64,000 nt of DNA from DATMBF01 sp035559595 (lineage in GTDB: Bacteria; Bacteroidota; Ignavibacteria; UBA10030): contig DATMBF010000013.1 of NCBI GenBank assembly GCA_035559595.1, positions 37,487 through 101,486 on the forward strand, given 5' to 3'. The translations under genes were made by a program, and so were the position numbers. A model generated the notes under the pieces. It was given only the letters and a program-made list of their open reading frames with translations, searched no databases and was not told the DNA's origin. Positions 47,766 through 56,155 of the stretch are shown here, piece by piece (position 1 is the first letter of the stretch; every line of letters starts with the position of its first letter).

Positions 47766-47824
47766 GGTGTTTCACTCTTTCTGCACGGATGTGCTCGGGA
47801 GGAGATTCTGGGAGGCAAACAGGT

Positions 47825-48184
47825 TTACTTCTTTACGATCCTGGAGAGCACCTCAAGAAGTTTTGGCAGAGGGAAAGGTTTTTCGAGATACTCCACGGCG
47901 ATCGTTGATTTCCAGGCGCCGGCGGCCTGCGCAGCGCTCGTCATCATGATCACCGGAATCGAGGACGTGGCGGGATTCTGGTTCAATTCCTCCACCATCA
48001 TGAAGCCGTTCATGTTGTCCATGTGCACGTCGCTCAAGATCACATCGGGCTTGAACTTCTCGGCCATCTCTAATCCCATTACTCCATCCCCGGCTTCCAC
48101 TACACCCCAACCCTTCAGCTTGAGCTGAAAAGCAATTGTTTTCCGGAATGCCGGCTCATCATCAACGATGAGGACTTTCTTCAT
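47825..48184 (-). CDS. Stand-alone response regulator receiver
   Basis: A 119-residue CheY-like receiver. The acidic pair is in LIVDDEPAFR, the phospho-acceptor Asp in VILSDVHMDNMNGF (about 53) and the switch Lys in YLEKPFPL (about 103). No output domain or kinase is adjacent. It is followed on the same strand by the cNMP-binding gene, 59 bp downstream. Confidence 0.88.
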   Translation of the reverse strand: MKKVLIVDDEPAFRKTIAFQLKLKGWGVVEAGDGVMGLEMAEKFKPDVILSDVHMDNMNGFMMVEELNQNPATSSIPVIMMTSAAQAAGAWKSTIAVEYLEKPFPLPKLLEVLSRIVKK

Positions 48185-48530
48185 AAGGTCTCCTGAAAGA
48201 ATTCAATCATAACCGTCGGGAGCCGGTCCACGTATGCCTATGATAGCGAGAAGTTCACGGAGAAGCAATCGCCTTCCTTTCACACCGCTGTAAGGAGTGT
48301 TTTAAAATGAGAAAACGATCCTTCTTTTTGGAGAATTCAGAAACTTTTGCCACCTTTCTGCGTCTATCAATCCGTCTTACTTTTCGTTTAACCTCAACCT
48401 TGTTCCGCAAGGTGGGACAGGCGGAGGCGTGCTCTTGTCGGCCTGAGCCCGTCCCCGTAGTAAACTGAAGCTTCATTTTTGTCTCTGTTCTCGTTTGGAC
48501 AACCGCTTCCAACACTCACAAGGAGGAACC
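48185..48530. other. Gene-free divergent intergenic region
   Basis: No convincing gene is seen in these 346 bp. The region should hold the promoters of the receiver gene to the left and the amidohydrolase operon to the right. AGGAGG at about 48521-48526 is the ribosome binding site of the right-hand gene. Confidence 0.5.
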
Positions 48531-51500
48531 ATGCGTTGGCTTTCCCTCTTTCTTTCTCTCACACTCTCTGTTGTCATTGCCCTCGGCCAAACCGCACCGC
48601 CCGTTGGTTTGCGTGATAACACGCCGAGTGTTCATGCCTTCACGAATGCGCGCATCGTGGTTGCGCCCGGCAAGATCATTTCCAAAGGAACCGTTGTCAT
48701 TCGTAACGGTGTCATCGAGGCCGTCGGTGAGAACATTACGCCGCCCGCCGACGCTCGCGTGTGGGACCTGTCCGGTCGAACGCTTTATCCCGGACTCATC
48801 GAACTTGCGTCCGACTATGGTCAACCGAAACCACCGCAACCGCAACAACAGAGCGGCGGATTCGATCCGTTTCAAGCTCCCCCACGCCCCGATCCTGTCA
48901 AAGGTCCCGCTCATTGGAATCCAAAAGTTCGCGCCGATTATGCAGCACACGCAGAGTTTCAGCCTGACAGCAGAGCGGCTGAGAAGCTTCGGTCGCAGGG
49001 ATTCACGCTGACGCTTTCGACACCACAGCGCGGCCTTTTCAGAGGAACAAGCGCGCTTGTGAGTCTCGGCGAGGGCCAAGGTGCCGATCTCGTGGTGAAG
49101 CCTAACGTTGCTCACCATGTCACCTTCGAGCAAACCCCCGGCTTCTTTGGCGGATATCCGAATTCGCTGATGGGGGCTATTGCAATGATTCGTCAAACAT
49201 GGCTTGATGCGGATTGGTATCGCCGAGCGCAGGAAACGTACACCAGATATCCGGATCGCAACAAAAGGCCTGAGACGAATGCTCCTCTCGAGGCGCTTCA
49301 AGCAGCGGTCCAAGGACGCCAACCGGTAGTGATGGAGGCGGCGGATGACATCAACTTCCTCCGTGCGGCAAAGATTCAGAAAGAATTTAATCTGCATATG
49401 TGGATTCTCGGGAGTGGCTACGAGTACCGGAGGTTGGATGCCATCAAAGCGACGCGGATTCCGGTGATTGTCCCCCTGAATTTCCCCGAAGCGCCCACAG
49501 TGGAAACTCCAGAAGAGGCGTTGAACATCACACTCGAAGACCTGCGTCATTGGGATGCAGCTCCGGAGAATGCAGGCAGACTTTCCAAAGCCGGAGTACC
49601 GTTTGCTCTTACCTCGGCGCAACTGAAAGATCAGACGACATTTCTTGCTCAGGTTCGCAAAGCGATCGAGCGCGGACTTTCCACCGATGCGGCTCTTGCA
49701 GCGGTCACGACAGTTCCTGCACAATGGCTTGGTCTCGAGAACCGCTATGGCACGATTGAAAAAGGGAAAGCAGCCAATCTTGTGATCACAGACGGCGATC
49801 TCTTTGCTGAAAAAACAAAACTGCAGGAAGTCTGGATCGACGGCAAGCGCTACGAGGTGAAGCCACCTCCGTCAAACGATGCGCGTGGGACTTGGGATGT
49901 GACGGTATCGGCAGATCCTGAGCAGAAAATTACACTCGCGCTCAAGGGTGAGGCGGACAAGCCGTCCGGCACACTCAACTGGCGAGGAAAAGAGCTGCGG
50001 TTGGGTTCGGTGAGCTTCTCTGCCGGCAGACTTGCATTCACTGCGACAACCGACTCGATCGACTGGAAAGGTGTGACGACGTTCTCCGGGGTGGTGACAG
50101 AAAAAGAGATTCAGGGTGTAGGCACAAAACCGGATGGTGCTGGATTCACCTGGCAGGCCACACGTCGTGAACCGGCGAAAGCAGAGCCAGACACAGCCAA
50201 ACCAAAAGAGCCTACCATGGCATCGTTCCCCGAAGTCTATCCTCCCGGTGAATACGGAAGACCCAAACAGCCCGATCAACCGGCACATGTTCTTGTCAAA
50301 AACGCGACAATCTGGACGCAAGGTCCACAAGGAAAGCTTGATGGCGCCGACCTGCTTGTTGCCAAAGGCAAGATCGTTCGCGTCGGAAAGAACTTGACCG
50401 CTCCGGCCGGCGCTGTGGTCATTGATGCTACAGGAAAACACGTCACTCCTGGCCTGATAGACGCTCACTCCCACACAGCTCTTTCGAGTGTCAACGAAGG
50501 CGGCCAGGCGATTACATCAGAGACACGCACCGAGGATGTCATTGAGCCGGACGATATCTGGATCTATCGACAGCTTGCGGGCGGGACTACAGCAGCGAAT
50601 CAATTGCATGGATCGGCGAACCCCATCGGCGGACAGAATTCCGTTGTCAAGTGGCGGTGGGGCGGGCTCGCAGAAGACTTACTGCTCCAGGGGGCGCCTC
50701 CCGGCATCAAGTTTGCCCTCGGCGAGAATGTGAAGCAAAGCAACTTCCTCCCCGGCGGCCGGCCATCGGGACGATATCCGCAAACGCGCATGGGTGTCGA
50801 GCAGATCATCCGCGACGAGTTCAAAACGGCGCTGGATTATGAGAGAGCGTGGAAAGAGTGGGAAAAAGATAAGACCAAAATTCCACCGCGCAAAGATCTG
50901 CAATCCGAAGCTGCACTGGAAATCCTCAAAGGCAAGCGCCTTGTTCATGCTCACAGCTATCGGCAAGATGAAATTCTTATGCTCATCCGCGTAGCCGATG
51001 ATTTTGGATTCAAGATTGCCTCATTCCAACACGTCCTGGAGGGCTACAAAGTGGCTGACGCCATTGCGAAGCATGGTGCAGGCGCATCATCATTCAGCGA
51101 TTGGTGGGCGTATAAAATCGAGGCGTGGGATGCGATTCCCGGCAACGGTCCGCTCATGCACAGGCAGGGCGTGGTTGTGTCGTACAATTCAGACAACTCC
51201 CAGCTCGCCACGCGTCTGAACTGGGAAGCAGCAAAAGCTGTTGAATTTGGAGTTTCGGAGGAAGAGGCGTTGAATTTTGTAACGCTCAATCCGGCAAAGC
51301 AACTTCACGTGCAGAATAGAATTGGTTCACTCGAGCCGGGGAAGGATGCCGACTTTGTGATCTGGAGCGGACACCCGCTCTCCACATTCTCGAAATGCGA
51401 GCAGACATGGGTGGACGGGAGGAAGTATTTCGATCTTGCGGAAGACAGACAGATGAGAGAACAAATTCAAAAAGAGCGGGCAACGATTGTTCAGAAGATC

Positions 51501-51617
51501 CTCGCGGCAAAGAAAGATACACCGGCCGGTCCTTCGGCTGGACAGCGCCCGCCGATGCGTCGTCCGAATGAAGTCACACCCTACTCTTGCATGGAAGGAG
51601 TGAGCCATGAAGAATAA
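48531..51617 (+). CDS. Secreted two-domain amidohydrolase
   Basis: A 1028-residue exported protein; the signal peptide is MRWLSLFLSLTLSVVIALGQ, with AGGAGG upstream of the ATG. It is a fusion of two amidohydrolase-like halves. The first (about 30-440) has the family's LYPGLIELASDYG, where the metal-binding HxH should be, so it looks inactive. The second (about 590-1010) has TPGLIDAHSHTALSSV with HxH, plus later His residues (VHAHSY, FQHVLEG) and a C-terminal Asp region, so it may be catalytic. The substrate is unknown. The next gene overlaps its 3' end by 11 bp. Confidence 0.85.
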   Translation: MRWLSLFLSLTLSVVIALGQTAPPVGLRDNTPSVHAFTNARIVVAPGKIISKGTVVIRNGVIEAVGENITPPADARVWDLSGRTLYPGLIELASDYGQPKPPQPQQQSGGFDPFQAPPRPDPVKGPAHWNPKVRADYAAHAEFQPDSRAAEKLRSQGFTLTLSTPQRGLFRGTSALVSLGEGQGADLVVKPNVAHHVTFEQTPGFFGGYPNSLMGAIAMIRQTWLDADWYRRAQETYTRYPDRNKRPETNAPLEALQAAVQGRQPVVMEAADDINFLRAAKIQKEFNLHMWILGSGYEYRRLDAIKATRIPVIVPLNFPEAPTVETPEEALNITLEDLRHWDAAPENAGRLSKAGVPFALTSAQLKDQTTFLAQVRKAIERGLSTDAALAAVTTVPAQWLGLENRYGTIEKGKAANLVITDGDLFAEKTKLQEVWIDGKRYEVKPPPSNDARGTWDVTVSADPEQKITLALKGEADKPSGTLNWRGKELRLGSVSFSAGRLAFTATTDSIDWKGVTTFSGVVTEKEIQGVGTKPDGAGFTWQATRREPAKAEPDTAKPKEPTMASFPEVYPPGEYGRPKQPDQPAHVLVKNATIWTQGPQGKLDGADLLVAKGKIVRVGKNLTAPAGAVVIDATGKHVTPGLIDAHSHTALSSVNEGGQAITSETRTEDVIEPDDIWIYRQLAGGTTAANQLHGSANPIGGQNSVVKWRWGGLAEDLLLQGAPPGIKFALGENVKQSNFLPGGRPSGRYPQTRMGVEQIIRDEFKTALDYERAWKEWEKDKTKIPPRKDLQSEAALEILKGKRLVHAHSYRQDEILMLIRVADDFGFKIASFQHVLEGYKVADAIAKHGAGASSFSDWWAYKIEAWDAIPGNGPLMHRQGVVVSYNSDNSQLATRLNWEAAKAVEFGVSEEEALNFVTLNPAKQLHVQNRIGSLEPGKDADFVIWSGHPLSTFSKCEQTWVDGRKYFDLAEDRQMREQIQKERATIVQKILAAKKDTPAGPSAGQRPPMRRPNEVTPYSCMEGVSHEE

Positions 51618-53031
51618 TCGAGCAATGGAAAAGGAGCTTGTGATGATACAAGTATTGAACAGAGGGAGGGGGAGAAATGGAGAAAGGGGGATAGGAAGTG
51701 TTGGTGCGGCGGGGAGGTGGAGAGTTGTGGTATTGATATCGGCGCTTGTCATCGGAACTACTCTGCAGGCATCCGAACCCATTCCCGCACCGAAGCAGAA
51801 AAAGCCAATTGCGCTGGTTGGCGGGACGGTTCACAGCGTCAGCGGTGGAGTCTTGCACAACGCTATGGTCGTGTTCGACAAAGGCAAGATCACGGCGGTG
51901 GGAACAAACGTTGCGATTCCTGCCGACGCTGAGCGGATCAATGTAAGCGGCAAGCATGTATATCCGGGCTTCATCGATGCGTTCTCGAATATGGGTCTCA
52001 CGGAAATCGGCTCCGTGCGAGGAACGTTGGATGTGAGTGAAACCGGCAGTGTGAACCCCAACGCACGGGCGGAAGTTGCGTTCCATCCGGAGAGCGAGCT
52101 TATTCCAGTTGCGCGATCGGGCGGTGTGACCATCGCCGTCTCAAGCCCCACCGGCGGAATCATCTCCGGCACCTCCGCAGCAATGATGCTCGATGGGTGG
52201 ACGTGGGAGGATGCAACACTCAAAGCGCCGATAGGGCTGATTGTGAATTGGCCGAGCATGGTCTTTGTGCCAAATCCTTTCACTCGTCAAACAAAGGAAG
52301 ATTGGCTCAAGCAGCGGGATCAGGCGCTGAAGAGTCTGCGCGATGCCTTTGCCGATGCGCGTGCTTACATGAAGGCAAAGAAAGCCGAGGAGCAACGGGG
52401 CGTTCCGTATCACGATATCGACATGCGCTGGGAGGCGATGATTCCGGTTCTCGAAGGAAAAGTCCCGGTCTTCGTTGCCGCAAACGAGGTATCGCAAATC
52501 CAGGCCGCTATTGCGTGGGCTGAGCAGGAAGGCGTCAAGTTGGTCATAGGCGGCGGACGTGATAGCTGGCGAGTGGCGGATCAGTTGAAGGCAAAGAATA
52601 TTCCCGTAGTGCTGGTCGATATCCACAACGCACCGCAGCGACGCTGGGAAGACTACGACTTAGTCTTTACTCTTGCGAAGCGCCTGAACGATGCAGGCGT
52701 GAAATTCTGCATCTCTGGAGATTACGATGCGTCGAACTCACGGAACATCAATCACCACGCCGCAACAGCTGCAGCATTCGGGCTTTCGAAAGAGGATGCA
52801 TTGCGTTCGATCACCTTATCCTCGGCGGAGATTCTCGGCATCGCCGATAAAGTCGGATCAATCGACGTAGGTAAAGATGCCACAGTTATTGTCACGGATG
52901 GTGATGCTCTCGAGCTCACCTCGAAAGTGGAGCAGGTATTTATCCAGGGCAAGAAAATAGACTTGCGGGATCGACATAAACAGTTGTATAATAAGTATGT
53001 GGAGAAGTATAACCAGCTGAACGAGAAATGA
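51607..53031 (+). CDS. Secreted amidohydrolase-like protein
   Basis: A 474-residue amidohydrolase-fold protein. It has a long basic N-terminus and a hydrophobic segment (about 38-56) that can act as a signal or anchor. The domain reads YPGFIDAFSNMGLTEIG, where active members have HxH after FID, so the metal site is probably degenerate. The C-terminal LSSAEILGIADKVGSID and ATVIVTDGDALEL blocks are otherwise normal. It resembles the inactive first half of the upstream protein. Its stop overlaps the next start. Confidence 0.83.
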   Translation: MKNNRAMEKELVMIQVLNRGRGRNGERGIGSVGAAGRWRVVVLISALVIGTTLQASEPIPAPKQKKPIALVGGTVHSVSGGVLHNAMVVFDKGKITAVGTNVAIPADAERINVSGKHVYPGFIDAFSNMGLTEIGSVRGTLDVSETGSVNPNARAEVAFHPESELIPVARSGGVTIAVSSPTGGIISGTSAAMMLDGWTWEDATLKAPIGLIVNWPSMVFVPNPFTRQTKEDWLKQRDQALKSLRDAFADARAYMKAKKAEEQRGVPYHDIDMRWEAMIPVLEGKVPVFVAANEVSQIQAAIAWAEQEGVKLVIGGGRDSWRVADQLKAKNIPVVLVDIHNAPQRRWEDYDLVFTLAKRLNDAGVKFCISGDYDASNSRNINHHAATAAAFGLSKEDALRSITLSSAEILGIADKVGSIDVGKDATVIVTDGDALELTSKVEQVFIQGKKIDLRDRHKQLYNKYVEKYNQLNEK

Positions 53032-53852
53032 GGTCAAGGAAAATGCTCTGGCTGTGCCTGATTGCCGTCGTTGTTGCACCTGATCTCGTTCGTGCACAAT
53101 TGGTGGATGGGAAGCAGGTCGTCAAGGCCGAGATGATTTCCGACGCCAACGATTTCTCAAAACCGTTCACGGTCGGTATCCGGTTCGCGATCGAGCCCGG
53201 ATGGTATCTGTACTGGCGAAATCCAGGTGATGGCGGCTTGCCGATCGATGTTCAATGGGAACTTCCGGCAGGATGGAACGTCAGCGAGATCCAGCATCCA
53301 ACCCCTGAAAAGATTGCGCATGATGATCTTGTCTCCTACGGCTACAAGCGGGGGGTTACGCTCCTCGCAACCATTACACCTTCGGCGGAATCAAAGAAGG
53401 GAGAGGCGAATGTCATCAAGGCCAAGCTGGACTGGCTCGTCTGCAAGGAAAGCTGCGTTCGCGGCAAAGCGGAGGTTGAGTTGTCGACTCAACCTCTCCC
53501 TGAACTGAAACGTCGATCTGCATACAGCCTTATCAAAGCGGCAAGGGATCGACTCCCAAGGGCGTTTCACACAGCAGGAGTGACGATTGCCGATGCGCGG
53601 GTCGTCAACAGCTCGCCTCATCGGGTTGTCACCGTACGGTTTACGGGGCAGAAGGTTGACAGGATTACGGATTTCTTTCCGGATGCGTTAGAGAATGCGT
53701 CGATCGACTACAAGTCGGTCAAAGTGGAGAACGGTGTGCTTTCGCTAACGGTCCAGCCCAATGAAGAGGGCGCAGTCGTTCATCGGCTTAAAGGGCTATT
53801 GATGGCCGGTTCGACCGGATACGAATGTGTGATTCCGCTAAAAGTTCATTAA
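53028..53852 (+). CDS. DsbD N-terminal-domain-like periplasmic protein
   Basis: A 274-residue exported protein (signal peptide about 1-24). It resembles the N-terminal domain of thiol:disulfide interchange protein DsbD. The region has IEPGWYLYWRNPGDGGLPIDV and the cysteine pair in WLVCKESC (about 139-146). The membrane and thioredoxin domains of full DsbD are absent. Its ATG overlaps the amidohydrolase stop (ATGA), so it is coupled to that operon. It is followed by a thioredoxin-fold gene. Confidence 0.8.
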   Translation: MRSRKMLWLCLIAVVVAPDLVRAQLVDGKQVVKAEMISDANDFSKPFTVGIRFAIEPGWYLYWRNPGDGGLPIDVQWELPAGWNVSEIQHPTPEKIAHDDLVSYGYKRGVTLLATITPSAESKKGEANVIKAKLDWLVCKESCVRGKAEVELSTQPLPELKRRSAYSLIKAARDRLPRAFHTAGVTIADARVVNSSPHRVVTVRFTGQKVDRITDFFPDALENASIDYKSVKVENGVLSLTVQPNEEGAVVHRLKGLLMAGSTGYECVIPLKVH

Positions 53853-53879
53853 CATAATCAATTCAAGGAGGGAGAAACT

Positions 53880-54476
53880 ATGCGAAGGCTTTTCATTTTG
53901 GTCGCGGCGCTTGTCGTGAGCATTGCAATCGCGTCCTCACCAAGCGTTGAGATTGGCAAAGCTGTCCCTGAGTTCTCGCTCACGGATATCAACGGAAAGA
54001 CCGTGAAGTTGTCGGATTACAAAGGGAAAGTTGTTGTCCTTGAATGGACGAACCCGAACTGCCCGTTTGTTCAACGTGTTTATCGTTCCGGAATCATGAC
54101 CAGCGTGCAGAAGAAATATGCAGATAAGGTTATATGGTTGACCGTCAATTCGACAAATCCGAAACACCAGGATTTTGAAACGGCGGAAGATTTAAAAAAG
54201 ACTTACACGGAGTGGAAGGCAACCTTCGTGTCGATGCTGCTTGATCCAGAGGGGAAGATCGGGAAGATGTTTGACGCCAAGACGACTCCCCACATGTACA
54301 TCATCGACAAAACCGGAACGCTCGTCTATGCGGGTGCAATCGATGATGACCCGCGCGGGAGCAAATCCGAGAAGACGAACTACGTCGATGCGGCTCTGCA
54401 AAATCTTCTGGATGGAAAACCAATTCCCGTGTCGACCACGAAACCGTATGGCTGCACGGTGAAGTACTCACCGTAG
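53880..54476 (+). CDS. Secreted thioredoxin-fold (AhpC/TSA-like) protein
   Basis: A 198-residue protein with a signal peptide (about 1-20) and a redoxin fold: VPEFSLTDINGKTVKLSDYKG, then WTNPNCPFVQRVYRSG. The active site has a single Cys in NCPF rather than CxxC. The C-terminal TPHMYIIDKTGTLVYAGAIDD is typical. AAGGAGG precedes the ATG. It lies 27 bp after the DsbD-N-like gene, so the two may act together on periplasmic thiols. Confidence 0.87.
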   Translation: MRRLFILVAALVVSIAIASSPSVEIGKAVPEFSLTDINGKTVKLSDYKGKVVVLEWTNPNCPFVQRVYRSGIMTSVQKKYADKVIWLTVNSTNPKHQDFETAEDLKKTYTEWKATFVSMLLDPEGKIGKMFDAKTTPHMYIIDKTGTLVYAGAIDDDPRGSKSEKTNYVDAALQNLLDGKPIPVSTTKPYGCTVKYSP

Positions 54477-54510
54477 TACCTTTTTTCCGATCGTTCTCAT
54501 TACCAACCAC

Positions 54511-54550
54511 AGTCCAGCTTCTTTGCTTGAAGGAGCTGGACTTTTCTTTT
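54511..54550 (+). terminator. Rho-independent terminator
   Basis: AGTCCAGCT (54511-54519) pairs exactly with AGCTGGACT (54534-54542), followed by TTTCTTTT. It closes the amidohydrolase-redoxin operon. Confidence 0.85.
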
Positions 54551-54685
54551 CGGTTGAGTTTCACAAACCGACATGTTTCGCCGAATTCTTGTATTACCAG
54601 AGGGGGCGAGAGAAACTCTAATTTGATTGAACGCCGTCCGGCAAAGGCGTATATTTCCAGACGGTAGGTTTGAGATAATTTCAGC

Positions 54686-56014
54686 GTGAATTCAGTGAAA
54701 AGAAAACCATCATCTTCCCGTTCACGTTCCGGCAAGGGGAATGAAGAGCTCCGCATGCAGATTCAGCGCCTGGAGTCGCTCATCGAGGCCTCCAAGATGC
54801 TCAACTCCACCCTCAACCTCAACAAGCTCCTCAAACTTATTCTCGATCTCGCAACGCAGAACCTCCACGCCGAGCGTGGGACCATCTATCTGGTTGATCA
54901 CGAGAGAAAGGAGCTCTGGTCGAAAGTCCTGAAAGGGAAAGAGCTCGTGGAGATTCGCCTCCCGATCGGAACGGGCATTTCAGGTCATGTGGCCAAGACC
55001 GGCAAGACCGTCAATCTCGAGGATGCATGGAAAGACAAGCGCTTTTATTCCGGCTATGACATGCGGTCCGGATTCAAGACGAAGTCGATGCTCTGCATGG
55101 CTTTGAAGAACCGAGAGGGGAAGATCATCGGCGTTTTTCAGATCATTAATAAAATGAGCGGCTTCTTCAACGAGGCCGACGAACGGTTTCTCGAAGCGTT
55201 CTCCGATCACGTGGCGCTTGCTATTGAGAATGCCCAGCTGCATGAGGCCATGCTGGAAAAGGAACGGATGGAGAAGGAGATCGAAATTGCTGCGCGGATT
55301 CAACAAGCGCTTTTGCCCAAGCAACTTCCGAAGATTCCAATGTACGACCTCGACGCGGCAGCGTTTCCTTGTAAGTCCGTTGGCGGGGATTACTACGATA
55401 TCATTCAACTCGATCCGCACCGCTACGTCATGGTTGTGGCGGATGTTTCCGGAAAAGGGGTGCCGGCCGCGCTGCTCGTCTCAACACTCCAGGCATCGCT
55501 CCATGCTTATATTCAGATGGGGGGAGAATTAGATGAGCTGGTGAGACGGCTGAATTCTGTCGTGTTCAAGAACACGTCGTCGGAACGGTTCATCACGCTT
55601 TTTGCGTCCGTTCTCGACACGCGCAATCATCTGTTGAGCTACGTCAATGCCGGACACAATTATCCGGTATGGGTAAATGAGAAGCAACGGGAAGCGAAGT
55701 TTGGATTGTCCGAAGGAGGTATTCCGTTGGGTATGTTACCAAACGCCAAATATGAGATTGCCTCCACGCCGGTTCGACCGCAGGACCTCCTGGTCTTTTA
55801 CACCGATGGGGTTACAGAGGCAAAGAACAGGTCGTTCCGTGATTACGGTGAAGAACGTCTCAAAGTTTGCGTCGAACAGTCCGTTGATCTCGACGCAAGT
55901 GCCGTGAAATCCCGTATCGTTGATGATATCCGTCGTTTCACCGGTCCGGAACAACAGTCGGATGATTTGACGCTCGTGGTGCTCAAGCGGAGAGGATCCG
56001 ATCCCGTGAACTAA
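54686..56014 (+). CDS. GAF-SpoIIE (RsbU-like) serine phosphatase
   Basis: A 442-residue signalling protein. A short coiled coil is followed by a GAF domain (about 35-180, ending SDHVALAIENAQLHE), a linker helix (MEKEIEIAARIQQALLPK) and a SpoIIE/PP2C domain. The phosphatase metal residues are in SVGGDYYDI (about 230-238), VADVSGKGVPAALL, NAGHNYP and SDDLTLVVLK. Such proteins dephosphorylate anti-sigma antagonists. No antagonist or RsbW gene is adjacent. The start codon is GTG. Confidence 0.93.
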   Translation: MNSVKRKPSSSRSRSGKGNEELRMQIQRLESLIEASKMLNSTLNLNKLLKLILDLATQNLHAERGTIYLVDHERKELWSKVLKGKELVEIRLPIGTGISGHVAKTGKTVNLEDAWKDKRFYSGYDMRSGFKTKSMLCMALKNREGKIIGVFQIINKMSGFFNEADERFLEAFSDHVALAIENAQLHEAMLEKERMEKEIEIAARIQQALLPKQLPKIPMYDLDAAAFPCKSVGGDYYDIIQLDPHRYVMVVADVSGKGVPAALLVSTLQASLHAYIQMGGELDELVRRLNSVVFKNTSSERFITLFASVLDTRNHLLSYVNAGHNYPVWVNEKQREAKFGLSEGGIPLGMLPNAKYEIASTPVRPQDLLVFYTDGVTEAKNRSFRDYGEERLKVCVEQSVDLDASAVKSRIVDDIRRFTGPEQQSDDLTLVVLKRRGSDPVN

Positions 56015-56155
56015 GTTCTGCAGCACCACCGCGGAAAAGAGCGACGGATACGCCAGCTCTACTCACCGCAGTCAGATTTCGGGTTGACACCGCCTCCAAT
56101 TTTCTTTACCTTCCTCACCACACATATCCCCTCAGATTATCCAAAGACTTCTATT

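Noticed and set aside
48516..49724. 402-codon open frame on the minus strand
   Set aside because: Antisense shadow of the amidohydrolase gene; no domain and no conserved motif.
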